In this document: positions 22,566-33,774 of the stretch, piece after piece
Layout of the letters: every line of letters starts with the position of its first letter
Numbering within the stretch: the first letter of the stretch is position 1
Assembly (NCBI GenBank): GCA_010015655.1
Contig: ML976683.1
Location: 715,102-779,101, forward strand
Length of the DNA: 64,000 nucleotides
Direction: 5' to 3'
From: Bimuria novae-zelandiae CBS 107.79
Lineage: Eukaryota; Ascomycota; Dothideomycetes; Pleosporales; Didymosphaeriaceae
Made by a program: the position numbers and the translations under genes
The notes under the pieces: generated by a model
What the model saw: only the letters and a program-made list of their open reading frames with translations
The model's database searches: none
What the model was told of the DNA's origin: nothing

Positions 22566-23671
22566 GCAAGTCTCACGTGATAGTCAGCGGGCATGCGCTA
22601 ATTCGACTCAGGATTGGGAGCAGTGTTACACGCAAAGGGCTCGGCGCTTGCTTAGTCAACCAACGCGTCCCAACAGCTCGACATAGCCATCGCACAACTT
22701 CGAGATATAGCCCAGCGATACGTACAGTATGAAGACACACCATTCACGTCGCCCTCAAAACCCGAAATCCGCCGTTGTTCTCTCCGCTGATCGCCGAACG
22801 AAAGACCTGGTCAAGCCCACGACGTCCCCATCCCTTCCCGAGCCCACCAGCGCCGGTTCCTAGACCAAGCAGCAGCCGAGATCTAGTCTCGGCTCGTTGA
22901 AGGGGATACGATGAGATAGGAGAGGTACAGTATAGGGTAGAATGCAGGCGGCCCTGGAAATTGAAGCCTGTGCTTCGGCAAGTGGGTTGAGCGTCACTGG
23001 CGCAACGCCGTCGTTGCAAGTACACACGAAGGTGGAAAGGCTGTGCATATTTTGGTGATACAGCTGTGGTACGGTCAAACGACCAGCGGCTCCTTGCATG
23101 AGCACTGCAATCTCTAGAGCCGTAGGGAGGTGCTTCGGTTCGACCTGTGAGGGTTGTGAGGAGTTTTGGATTATTCATGTTCGTGAGGGATGAGTACTAG
23201 CGGAGCTGTGGTGGCCATGCTCGGGAAGACTCTACACTATTCAGAGCTGCACACAGCACTCTCCTCTCTTCAGCCATATCTACAAACCATCGCCTCCGGC
23301 GCAAGGTCAGTGCCGGTGCGGCTCGGCCGTCCTCCCTGCTAGCGGTGGCAAGATCGCGTACTACCGAAGTACCTGTTACAGTCGTCGTATCCTGCTTACA
23401 ATTAAGCTTCTGGAACATACCACTGAATGTCCGCAAAGGGAGCCTAAAAGTGGAGTATGCTTGAACTAGAGCCCTCTACTAAGATTATGTGTAACTTAGT
23501 TTAATAAAAGTATATTAGACTTACGCAGCATTCGCTTTCAAAGGACGCCTTAGCGCAAGGCGACTATAATGCTAAAGCTAACGTTAGACTAGATGTAAGA
23601 TTTCGCATTTGATCGGCGAAACTCCTGGAATACACGTTCCTTGTCTTAAAGCGACCTATAACATTAAGTAT
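22566..23671. other. Non-repetitive segment between repeats, gene content uncertain
   Basis: This is GC-balanced sequence without RIP signature, lying between the split MULE repeat and Copia C3. On the minus strand an open frame 23105-22860 (VPQLYHQNMHSLSTFVCTCNDG...) and an overlapping frame from ATG 23178 look weakly coding. Neither has a motif or clear splice sites. It may be a piece of unique DNA carried in by a rearrangement. Confidence 0.35.
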
Positions 23672-23785
23672 AAGCAGGTGGGTAGTATGTGTAAAGGTGT
23701 AAGCAGGTGGGTAGTATGTGTAAAGGTGTAAGCAGGTGGGTAGTATGTGTAAAGGTGTAAGCAGGTGGGTAGTATGTGTAAAGGT
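23672..23785. repeat. Minisatellite, 29-bp unit, about 4 copies
   Basis: The unit AAGCAGGTGGGTAGTATGTG plus TAAAGGTGT is repeated at 23672, 23701, 23730 and 23759 with almost no variation. The copies are not RIP-decayed. It lies just outside the presumed 3' LTR of Copia C3. Confidence 0.9.
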
Positions 23786-23798
23786 AGTATATTGTGTG

Positions 23799-23914
23799 TG
23801 TTGATCAGTGTCTCTTGGTTCTTGGTACATAGAGTGATTAGAGGCTCGTATATAGTAGGCGAGCTAAGTTATAAAACTAGTATAATTATGTAATAAAGCT
23901 TTAGGCTGCTTACA
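23799..23914 (-). repeat. Candidate 3' LTR of C3
   Basis: On the minus strand it would run TGTAAGCAGCC...TGATCAACA, about 116 bp, directly after the polypurine tract. The other LTR is missing, so the far end is a guess based on the TG...CA rule. Confidence 0.4.
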
Positions 23915-24240
23915 CACCCCCTTTAGGTTTAAACGTAGATTTAAAGCTAATATTAGCTATAGGTCCCCCTCTACCTTTATATGGTAGCTACATTAAAGTT
24001 AAGAACTAGTCTTAGTATTAGTGTAGTCCTAGGTAGGTAGCTATCTACTGTTGTAGTATAAGTAGATCTCGCTCTATACTATAGGCGTCCCTAGTAGTAG
24101 GACGTCTCCTAGAGCTAGTACTAAGATCCTGATTACTTCGCGTTCTATACTAAGGTTAATAAGCCTTGTAGGTGGAGCTTAATACATGATGCGAGCATGT
24201 TTACTCTATATAAGAAGTGAAATATAGCATAAAGCTAAGT

Positions 24241-24391
24241 TGTAAGGGATAAGATGGGTAGTAAGTAGGAATGAGAAACTGAGTTGATTGTAACAAGCTG
24301 AACAGAGAAACCGCTTAAGTAGCAGAATGTGATCAGCAACTAGTCTACATCAGGTTGACAATATCATGTGATATCTTACTCCACTCTAACA
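24241..24391 (-). repeat. Solo LTR of the C5 Copia family
   Basis: This 151-bp copy in minus orientation (TGTTAGAGTGGAGTA...CCCTTACA) matches the LTR at 63559-63707. It is flanked by the target duplication TAAGT (24236-24240 and 24392-24396). No internal sequence of this family is adjacent, so it is a solo LTR left by LTR-LTR recombination. Confidence 0.9.
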
Positions 24392-26176
24392 TAAGTACAT
24401 GATAGAGCTAAGTAAAGTGTAGGAGTACAGCGTAGAGCTATGTACAGGATAGAGCTTAGTAGATGTATAGCCTCGTTAAACCTGTAAAACCACATGGGAA
24501 AAATCAGGAAGAGTACTATGTTGTAGAGAAGCTTATTTAGTTTAAAGGAAATAATTAAAAATAAAAAAGAGAAACCCAGTTTTCGTGCTTTTACCTAGGT
24601 AGTAGCTTAGTAAAGCCGTTAGCTAGTTAATAGGTTATTTAGATATATAAGAGGTTAATATTATTAGATTAAGCTTCTTAGCGAAGCTAGTAATAATAGA
24701 TATTAACGTGCCGTATAGTAGTCTTAAGATAAGGTATAGTAGACGTAAGAAGCTAAATAGTCTACTAATTATTATAGTATAGAAGGCGTTTATAATCTAA
24801 ATTAGAACTAATATATTTAAAAACTCTTTACTACTAGATTAGTTTAGTACTTATAGATAAAGCGGCGACTAGTTTTGCTTTTATAGTTAACTTTATAATA
24901 CAGCGTTAGAGTGTTGCTTTCTAGTCTATAGGTCCGCTAAATAGGAAGAAGATATAGCCTTATAAGCTCTTACGTGTAATTTTATTATTAGCGTATAATA
25001 TATCTGTTACTCTAAAGAACTTAGGTTAAGGTTAATTAGCTATATAGACTAATTTATTTAAGATAGAGGCTATATAGTAAAGAGCTTAATCTTTATTGCT
25101 TAATAGTTAGGCAATAGTCTAATAGGCTATATTAAAATAACGTAAAGATAAATTTATAAGAAACTTAGCTAGTTTAAAATAAGCTTTTAAAATATTAGGT
25201 TAAGTAGCTCTAGCTGCATATCCTATAGATCCTATAAGTTAGGCATATCTGTGCTTAGTGAAGTCATTTGCCTAATCCTCGGACGGTAATAGCTCTTCTA
25301 GAGGTAGTAGTGTAGCTGGTGACTTTGTGTATGGCTTTGGTGAAGGATACTTCTGAGCAAGCTTCTCGATATATAAGGCTTGTGATAGCCAGATAGATCC
25401 ATTCTCACGGTCTCTATGCGTTTGAATGCCACAGAACGTTTGTAGCTCTCCTAGAGATCGAATCTCATATCGATGTAGGAGCTTCTGCTCGAATTCATAT
25501 ATTGCAGCCTTATGGGCTGGTAGGCAGAGTACGACGATGTTATCCACATAAAAGAAGACTAAAAGCTTATTATTCTTTTATTGATAAGGAGCGTCTTTAA
25601 CTTCGTGTAGGTCTAGCTTAGTAAGCGTCTTCGTAAGCTCTTAATACTAAAGTAGTAGTAAAGTCTTTAGGCCGTATAGAGCTTAACGTAGTTTCTATAA
25701 ATAATCGGGATCAGAGAATCCTTTTAGTAAGTAATAATAGACTAGTATTATAAGCTAAGTATTTATAAATATATTAATAGTATTATACTAATAGATCTTT
25801 ATATTAAAGTAGGTAGCTATAGTAACTAGAGCTTAAAATATTTAAACTACTAAAGTAGCTACATAAGTATCCTTAGTAGTTATTTATAAATCGCCTTATA
25901 TATAGATGCGCGCTTTATATTTAGTAAAGTATCCTTAATTATTAAGCTTAAACTTAAAGACCTATATTAACAAGAAGACTTTTTAGTCTTATAAATTTAA
26001 CTCCTACTAGGTAATCCTCTCGTACGTGCCTTTTCGTTTTATAATATTAATCTCCTGTTGCATAGCCTGGAGAAAACCTTCCTTGTGTGGAGATGGCATC
26101 CTCATTACATCTCTATAGAGACGCGGCTCAGGAGGTAGCTTGGAGTAGTAAAATCGTGTTTTTAATACTGTAGCTA

Positions 26177-28023
26177 ACGTGGTTCACCACCGAGCGGGCC
26201 AACCCCACTGAGCGGACCACTTTTTAAAAGTTAGTCTATTGCGAAGCGCCTCCTACAACACCACTATAATTTACTATAATTCGCAGAACATAGAAATACT
26301 ATTTAGACTTACCGCTATTAGATACATCTATAATTTCTACTACGCAGGTGCGAGCGTTGTGGCCAGCTTTGCCGTAACGTCCGTAGCGCCTCTGCCCACG
26401 CACCCTCTTTACAGACTCTTCACCCTCCTTTTGCCCACTACTATCCTTTTTAGCTATTAAATTAACTACCTCTCTTACTATAAGTGTCTTAGCTGCCTAA
26501 ATATACTTCCTCTTTTAACTTTTTACCTTTATTACTATCTCTACTACTTTACGAAGCCTTGCTATTTCCTGTTATATTAACACTATTTCGTGCCCTATTA
26601 ATGCAACACCTTTATTAAGCTACTTAACAGCTCTAAGAAGCAGAGAAACTAGTAAATCTCTATACTTCTATACACGCTTATAAACTAGCGTTAACTAAGC
26701 CTCTATCTCGCGGAGGTTACTTAGTGTTTTTAATTCCTATAGGGTGTCCTCTGCGTTAGGTGGAGTTGGCTTACAAAGAACCACATTAAGTCTTAATAAC
26801 ACCGCCTCTAGGTTATGTAGGACTAATCTAGCGCCTCTAAAGCCTGCGCAGATGTTCGCCTTTATTATTACTTTTTTAAAAGCTACTTTAAAGGCTAGTA
26901 GAAAGGCCTTCTTTTTAATTTACTTAGTGCCGTACCGTGCTAAGCTACTAATCTCATTGCTATACGCCCGCTTTAAAGGCGAAAAATAACCTATATTAAG
27001 TGGCTGTAAGAGGTGTGATGAGTGTGGAGGCATATAGAGAATAATAATCTTCTATTCCTTATAGTATTTATAGAATTTGTGTGAGCAGTGGCTCTCGTAA
27101 CCATCTATAATTAGTAGCTAGTATGCACCTAAACTACGCGCCTTAGTATAGGTATTAAAGTGCCTTAGCTAGGCAAGACTAAGCTTGTTTAACGTCTAGC
27201 TATTAAGACTAACTTTAATAACCTAGTCTTAGGGTAGATTATAGAATCAGGACGTGATTAGAACCTTGCTAAGGAAGATAAGAAAGGGTGGTAGAGCCTA
27301 GCCTTTAGCGCTAACACCCTAAATATTAGTAACCTACTTATAGTTGCTAAGTTAAATCTTCTTTGGGTTGCTTCGCTTCTTAGAGCCTGTAAAGACTATC
27401 TAACCCTATATTACCCCTATTATAAAGCCTGCCTTGTCGAAGTTGTACGTGTCGTTATTAGCGATACCGTACTTAGTCTTAGTATTAGTAACTAGCTTAA
27501 ACTAAGGCGTTATAATACGTAGATCTTCGTTTAAGGCTTGCTAATAATTATATAGATAGCTTTTTTAAAGCTTAATTTCTGGCGTACGCGTCTTAAGCCT
27601 GTCTATCTAGTGCTTATTAATAGGCTATTTACTGTGCTTAGCAAGTAAATTATTAGCTATATCTTAGACTATATCCCTTATTGCACCTATTCCTCGCTAG
27701 TTAAGCTTAAGTATACGTTAGACTAGAGCCTCCTCCTCTAGCTTAGTTAGCTTCTTTAAGTTAGGCTCGCGATCGCGTTAAGAGAGGGCTCCTTAGCGTT
27801 GTTATTATACTATTATTTAAGGCATGCTAAAGGCTATAATAACGCGTCTTTTGCTTTTATCGCGATCTTTAATTATAGCTTAGATAGCAAGCTATAGTGC
27901 GCTTTTAGTATAAGGTTATTACGCGTTATGTTGTGATAGCATTATGGTATAAGCTAGAGGTGGGCTGCATTTAGTAAAGTTAGCCCGCTCGGTGGGGTTG
28001 GCCCGCTCGGTGGTGAACCACGT
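26177..28023 (-). mobile_element. Fot1/pogo-like transposon with intact TIRs
   Basis: The element is 1847 bp with about 45-bp terminal inverted repeats starting ACGTGGTTCACCACCGAGCG at both ends. TA duplications flank it at 26175-26176 and 28024-28025. The size and TA target are typical of Fot1/pogo elements. It sits within Copia C3 RT and carries a decayed transposase on the minus strand. Confidence 0.9.
26230..27950 (-). pseudogene. Fot1/pogo transposase, decayed
   Basis: Minus-strand translation with stops shows a CENP-B/Tc5-type DNA-binding region (KLTKLEEEALV-RILKLN-RGIGAIRDIV, about 27750-27650). Next comes RLKTRTPEIKL, then FKLVTNTKTKYGIANNDTYNFDKAGFIIG (in parts; about 27510-27420). 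That is the first catalytic block of Fot1-type DDE transposases. The usual DETGF/DEAGF reads DKAGF, a G-to-A change. The 26239-26460 stretch is less mutated. Confidence 0.8.
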
Positions 28024-29600
28024 TAAGGCTACTATATATACTAACTAGTATATGTTAATAAAGAAGCTGCTGCTCTTCTAGGATAGCTTTTTAGACCTTA
28101 TTAACCCTTTAGGTAGTATATAAGACTAATAAAGGTTACTATTAATTAGTTCTTAATACTCTACTTAATTTAAGTCTATTTATAAATTAAAGTCTAATAT
28201 TTAGCGCTTACGCTTTCTTAAGAATATAAATATTAAAAGTAAGCTAGCTAGCGTAGCTAATAATAAGCGCTATAAGCTACTATAAGACTTAGTATTTTCT
28301 ATTTAACTTAGTGTTAAAAGCTATAAATTATAACTTTTAATTTAGTATAAGGTTATTATTTCTCTTTACGTTAATTAGCTTTATTTTATAAATGTAGTAG
28401 TCTGGCTATGCTAATCTAGATCTGCTATATACTTATCTTTAGATAAGTTTTCTATAGTGCTATCTTAGCTATATATTATAGGTAATTAATACTTGTAGGC
28501 AAATTGCGCTAGTTTAGAGCCTTATAGTAAAAGATCTATTTTATCGTGTAGTTAATAGAAAAGGTTTTTTCTAAAAGTAATATTTTTTATATAAATTATT
28601 TTATCTTTATAAGCTCTGCTTCTTGCCTTTAGCATTTAGATTTAGTAAATATTTAATAAGTTATACTTAACTAAATATCCTACTAGTGCTTAAGGACTAA
28701 GCTTATCTATACGTAGTATCTACTTACGTAGTGCGTATACTTAGTAGCTATAGATACGTAAATAAGTAATTAACGGCTTCTTGCTATAGGTAATTTTAAA
28801 TAATATTTTTTAGCTTAGTAATCGCGTAGGTGTGCGATTAAGCAGGTATACTACTATAAAGTAGATTTTAGAGGTAAGTGTTAGAAGTAGGTTTAAAGTT
28901 ATCCTTATTAAATAACTTTTTTTAATAAAACTCCTACTAGAGCGCTTTACTAATCTATTTTATTCCTTAGTATATAAAGCTCTAATTAGTAGCTTAATGC
29001 CTTCTCTTTAATAGTAGTCTCTAGTAGAGTTATCTGTTAGGCTATATCCTCGCTCGTCGTCAGCGATAAGAAAAGTAATAGTTATATTAAATTCTTATTT
29101 AATAGTTCAGTCTAATTACCTAATAATAGATAGGAGCGTAAGCTTGTCCCGTCTAAGTATTATATAGATAAAATAGAACTTTAAGAATAGATTAAACCTA
29201 TAGAAGATATATTAGTCGCTATTATAGGCTCTTATATTAAGCTTAATAAAATTAATAGTAATAGTTTTAAAGGCTTATATAGCTCTAATCTTATAGCTAG
29301 TTCGTTGTAAGATAATTTAATATGCTTTGCTTTATAGGCATTCTTCGTATTTAATTATTTAAAGAGTAAATCTAGTAAATAGTTATATACCTATTACGTA
29401 ATTCTATAGTTAATTAATAGCGTTGCTACTTAGATGTCCTATTAGTATATAGAGCTAAGACTTAGTAAGTAATCTTAGTTTAGACGATAGAGCAGAGTAT
29501 TATAGCTAACGTTAATAAGTTATAAAAGCCTAAGCCTAAGCGGATTAAGTAGATAAAGGTTTAGTTTAATAGACTACTAGCTAGTATTTACTTAGTCTAG

Positions 29601-30850
29601 TACAGTGCCAAGACATTAGTCTGTTGACACCGGACCCGCGTCGCGCATCCCCACCCAACCTCAATCTTTTTAGCCTTCCACCAACCCACAATGCAACGCG
29701 AATTTGGCAGGGAAATTAGTAGCAATTAAGGGAGGAATAATAAATTAAGTAAATTACAAAGAGCTAGGATATTATCTATAGTAGAGGCGAGAGAATTAAA
29801 AGCTTTAATCGTGTTGCGTTTTAGCTGCACACGGCAGACAATTTACAACACAATTAAGCGATAAAATAACCATAACACAACTAAATCTTTACCTCGATCT
29901 AGTTAGCCAAAGAAGCTCACACGCTGATAAGAATAATTACTCCTTTAAATCGCTTACTAGCACCCTAGAATTAAATATACATAGCTAAAGGCTAAAGTTG
30001 CAGGCGTATAGGTTTATCGCAAGACACTCTATCAGCTGCTTAAGAAACACTATATTACGAACTAGGTAGCAAAGAAGAGGCCTAAGCTCACTCTAGCATA
30101 TATAAGATTAAGGCGTTAATAGGCTTAGCGGATGCAGAATTTTAACTTTAAAAGCGTGACTTTTTCTAATAAGGTCTTAGTAGAGCGAGGCAAGGGAAAG
30201 AAGAGGATCTAGGTCTTTAGGACGCTACTCTAAAAATAGGATCACGATAAGATTGAAGAGGAGGATATTTAGAAGGGGATGGTACAGATGTTCTGGGCCT
30301 GTTTCTGGTATAAAGGTCGATCTGAACTCATCGTAATGGAACAAGATCCACAAGCTCCACGGAATGGCTATAGTGCACGCTCATATATCTAGGCGCTAGA
30401 GGAAGGGCTCCTACTAGTATTAGATAAAAATACTATCTATTAAATAAATAATGCACCAATTCATACCGCCCACAAGACGGCCCTCTAGCTAGAGGTAATA
30501 GACATTAAAGTTCTAGATTTCCCTCCTTACTCACCTGACCTTAATCCAATTAAGCACCTCTGGTGGGCACTTAAACAAAAGGTAATTAAATTACATCCGG
30601 AATTGGAGGACCAAGGGTGGTAGCAGATTAATAAAGACGCATTTATCAACGCTGCCCAAGAAGCTTGGCGAGCCCTGCCCCAGGGTCTCATGAAGAAGCT
30701 CATTGATTCTATGCCAAGGAGAATACAGGCAGTGATAAAAGCTAGAGGCTGGCAAACAAAGTACTGAAATAGCATTCAATTGAGGCCTTGAAATTACTGT
30801 CAAAAAAGTTGAAATTTTCGGTGTCAACAGACTAATGTCCTAGTACTGTA
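29601..30850 (+). mobile_element. Tc1-like transposon with 32-bp terminal repeats
   Basis: Terminal inverted repeats 29601-29632 (TACAGTGCCAAGACATTAGT...) and 30819-30850 match at all but three positions, all transitions. The outer TA dinucleotides are the target duplication. The total of 1250 bp is typical for Tc1-like elements. It is inserted in Copia C3. Confidence 0.95.
29691..30767 (+). pseudogene. Tc1-like transposase, inactivated by stops
   Basis: From ATG 29691 the frame stays in register to TGA 30765-30767 (358 codons), interrupted only by many in-frame stops and no net frameshift. Visible parts are the helix-turn-helix (LQRARILSIVEA), MVQMFWACFWYKGRSELIVME, and NNAPIHTAHKTA with the second catalytic acidic position changed. 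The third block is PPYSPDLNPIKHLWWALKQ, where the catalytic Glu of the usual NPIEHLW reads Lys (AAG). The C-terminal third (about 30240-30767) is nearly free of damage. Confidence 0.9.
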
Positions 30851-31627
30851 AGGGTAGCGATATCTTCTACTTATAAGCCTAATAAGTTAAATTAATATAG
30901 TGCATTTCTGCTAAAGTTAAAGTAGACGTTTAATAATAATAGCTAGGCTAAAGAGACTAGGCTTATAAAGAAGCTTAGGATCAAGGCTATACGCTTAAGC
31001 TTTATTTTCTTTTATCCTTAAGGCGTTAATAGAGGTATCTTAACCTCTCCCTATACCTGTATAGCTATCTCTAAGCCTCTTATAAAAACGAAATTGTTAG
31101 GTAATGCAGAAGCTTTCTATTAAAACTTAGTAGAATTATTATAGATATAGATATTAGTAGTAAAATCTAGTATCTATAAGTAGAGGAGCGGGAAGTGTTA
31201 ATACGCCAGCTAATTATTAAACACTAATAAGTAAATAGCGTAAGCCTTATATAAAAGGTTACCTATAGCTATATTACCTACATTAATTTTTATTAAATTA
31301 GGTTCTAACGCGTAGATTTTATAGCTTTTTTACTTTTTATAGCGCTAATTTTTCTCTTAAATTTTATCTAGTATATAATTTTTATCTTTAGTTTTAAACT
31401 CTGCTATCTTCTTAGCTTTTTTAGGGTTTTCGACGAATCCTCCTTTGCGTTGTGAGGTGTCGATGTACGGGCACTGCCCCTAGTAGTGTAGGTCGCCACA
31501 TAGACAGGGTTTCAACGGCTTTGTTGGCTTGTCTTGACAAGGCCTCTTTCTGCTGTTTTGTTTATACGGAGACTCTTCTTAGTTTAATGTAGTTGCAAAT
31601 GCTCCACTCTGTGTGTCTATTTTTCGG

Positions 31628-31800
31628 CAAATTTCATACATGCCACTACTTGGCGTAATAATTTCTCATCTACCACTGTTTCGAATACACTACCACACAC
31701 GTGACGTCAGCTCGTAAAATATCCCACATGCCACTGTTTCTATCCCAAATACTACCAGTTCTGTCCTAAATACTATTGTTTTATCGGGAGGCTTCGCGCC
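31628..31800 (+). repeat. Inner part of left inverted repeat of the MULE
   Basis: Starts CGGCAAATTTCATACATGCC and is nearly identical to the reverse complement of 45313-45480, with the shared block ACACGTGACGTCAGCTCG. Similarity fades after about 31810. Confidence 0.85.
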
Positions 31801-31999
31801 TCCTCGGACAGTAGACGAAGGTAGCAATAGTTTTACATAAAGGGAAAGGTTAAAGATTATATTATAAAAAATCTAAATCTCTATCTATAGTCTTATAGTT
31901 AGCCTATTTAAGCTCTTTTTCTTAATTGCGTTAATAGGGCTAGAGACTTTTTACTTTAGATATTACTTTCTTCTTTATCCCTACTTGCTACAGGCCTTT

Positions 32000-33620
32000 T
32001 CTTTCTGCCTAGTAGACTTAATATAATATTAATAGTAATATTTAGAACAGAGCTAGATGCCCTGAATATAAAGGTATTATTTATAATAGTAGAATTAATA
32101 TAAGTAACTTATAAAGTAGCAAGATCTACTTAAGAGCTACTACTACTTTACTATTTATTCTCGTCTAGCCGTAGCTGCTAGTTTATAATTAGCTAGGAAA
32201 CTAAAGGTTTAGAAGATAGGGACTATAAGGTTAAATATTCTACTTTTATTATAAATGCCTGTGCTATATAAGGTTAACCTTATTTATTATTTTTATTCTA
32301 ATTTTTTGCTTGTCTAGCAGCGCTAATTCCCTAAGTCTAGTAGCGCTCTTTTATTACTTTAATTTTTCTAAGGCCTACTTATATAGCTCTAACTTATTAC
32401 TATAAGGTACTGTGCTCTCTTAAGTCTAGCGGTTAAAAATTAAAGATTAGCTAAATTTAGTTTAATTACAAAGTTAAAGTAATACCTCTTAATTAGGTAT
32501 AGCCTGTTCGGGACGGCGCTAGATAGGTGTAATCTAATTAGGATAACCTAATATATCTAGATATTATTAGAAATATATTACGCCTAATTAATACTAGTTT
32601 TAGGCCTTATCTTATTACTCTATCTAGCCGCTTAATGTTGCTAGATTTTTAAGCCTCTAGGCCTTTGTCTCCTATGTCTTTCGCTTTATCCTTTTTTAGA
32701 TTAGGCGACCTCGCAAGGGAGCGTTAAGAGGTGGCTTTATAACGCTATTAGGTTTAAGATTCTCTAATAAAACTAGTAACAAAGAGTACTTATACTACTT
32801 ACGATACTTAGATATCTTATAGAACCTAGCAATATAATTCTTAGGTCTAACATTAAAGAAGTAATAGACAGCAATTACATATTTATATAAGATTTTATAA
32901 TCCTAGAAAGCAAGACAAGAACATTTTTATACTTTAAGCTAAATAAGATAAGTGTTCTAGTCCCCTAGGTTTACTTAGTATACTAGAGCTACTATATTCT
33001 CGCGCTTTTAAGGAGTTATAAGGTACTAGCTACTCTCCTTAAGCTCTTTCCAGAAATATGCTATAGCATAGTTAGTATACACCTTATCTTTCTAGGGCTT
33101 ATATCGTCTTTCGTAGAACTTTAACATTATATATATTTATATATAATAAAGTGTATGGAGAATCGGTAAGTTATAAGCCTCCTATAGCTTAATATTAGTC
33201 TAAATAGAATAATAGGCTTTTTAACAGATTCACCTACCATCTATGCGCTATTTAGCGACTTAGAAATATTAAAATATATTTAACTAAACTATAGAAAATT
33301 AACTAGTAGCGTATATAATATTACGTAGCGCTTTATATTAATCTAGTCTAGATAGTAACGTACAGGAGTAGAAAAAGACTTAATTTAATTAAGAAAAGCT
33401 TTAAATTTAGCCTTAATCTTAACTAGACAAGCAGCTCTAAATATCCTTTTAACTTTTTTTCTAAATTTATTTTTAATATTTTTAGCAAGATATTGCGTGC
33501 AATAGTAATAAAAAGCTTTTAAGAGGACCTCTACTATAGCTAGAACTAGACCTTTTACTTAGTTACTAACGATTATAAGGTGCTTAAAATCGTTACGTTC
33601 TTTCTTAGTAGTATTAAGGT
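32000..33620 (-). pseudogene. MULE transposase, C-terminal part, decayed
   Basis: This continues the minus-strand reading left of C2: ERNDFKHLIIVSN-VKGLVLAIVEVLLKAFYYYC, TQYLAKNIKNKF, VKRIFRAACLVKIKAKFKAFLN. These fit the conserved FHxxCxxHLxxNI...F..A...... pattern of MULE transposases. Heavily AT-shifted. The region left of about 32500 could not be assigned. Confidence 0.65.
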
Positions 33621-33774
33621 TGTGTGCGTACCACAGCAGGAGGCGAACTGGGTTAATTGCTATCTAGTAAAGTCAGAGTGGTTATATACATAAAGTGGAG
33701 TATCTAGAAGATTCTAGATCAGCAGGGTCACATGACTGTGTGACGACATAGTCAAGTTGTGATGTTAGCTAACA
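33621..33774 (-). repeat. 3' LTR of C2
   Basis: 154 bp, TGTGTGCGTACC...GATGTTAGCTAACA on the plus strand. It differs from the other LTR at only a few positions, such as CAAGTTGTGATGTTAG versus CGAGTTATGATGTTGG. Confidence 0.95.

Larger units (their letters stand above)
23799..31627 (-). mobile_element. Copia retrotransposon C3, 5'-truncated and decayed
   Basis: The order is minus strand: gag zinc knuckle (CLCGDLHY-QCPY pattern) at about 31580-31440, then integrase, the RT block KTRFYYSKLPPEP at about 26160-26120, the RT active site at 25550-25539, then RNase H to about 24490. A polypurine tract (AAAGGGGGTG) abuts a candidate 3' LTR at 23914. No 5' LTR follows gag; the sequence changes to MULE repeat at 31628. 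C3 hosts a Fot1-like element (26177-28023), a Tc1-like element (29601-30850) and a solo LTR (24241-24391). Confidence 0.8.
23915..31627 (-). pseudogene. C3 gag-pol, decayed
   Basis: This Copia polyprotein reads on the minus strand with many stops. The segment 25547-25272 is still open (VDNIVVLCLPAHKAAIYEFEQ...LGELQTFCGIQTHRDRENGSIW), the RT thumb typical of Copia. The active site reads YVDN in place of YVDD. RNase H-adjacent sequence (GSIGYAARAT-PNILKAY) follows at about 25240-25160. It is interrupted by the Fot1 and Tc1 copies. Confidence 0.8.

Noticed and set aside
23564..23830. Minus-strand frame rich in THTTHLLTPLHILPT
   Set aside because: It is only the translation of the 29-bp minisatellite.
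30527..30827. Minus-strand frames in the Tc1 element
   Set aside because: They lie opposite the well-matched transposase C-terminus on the plus strand and have no similarity of their own.
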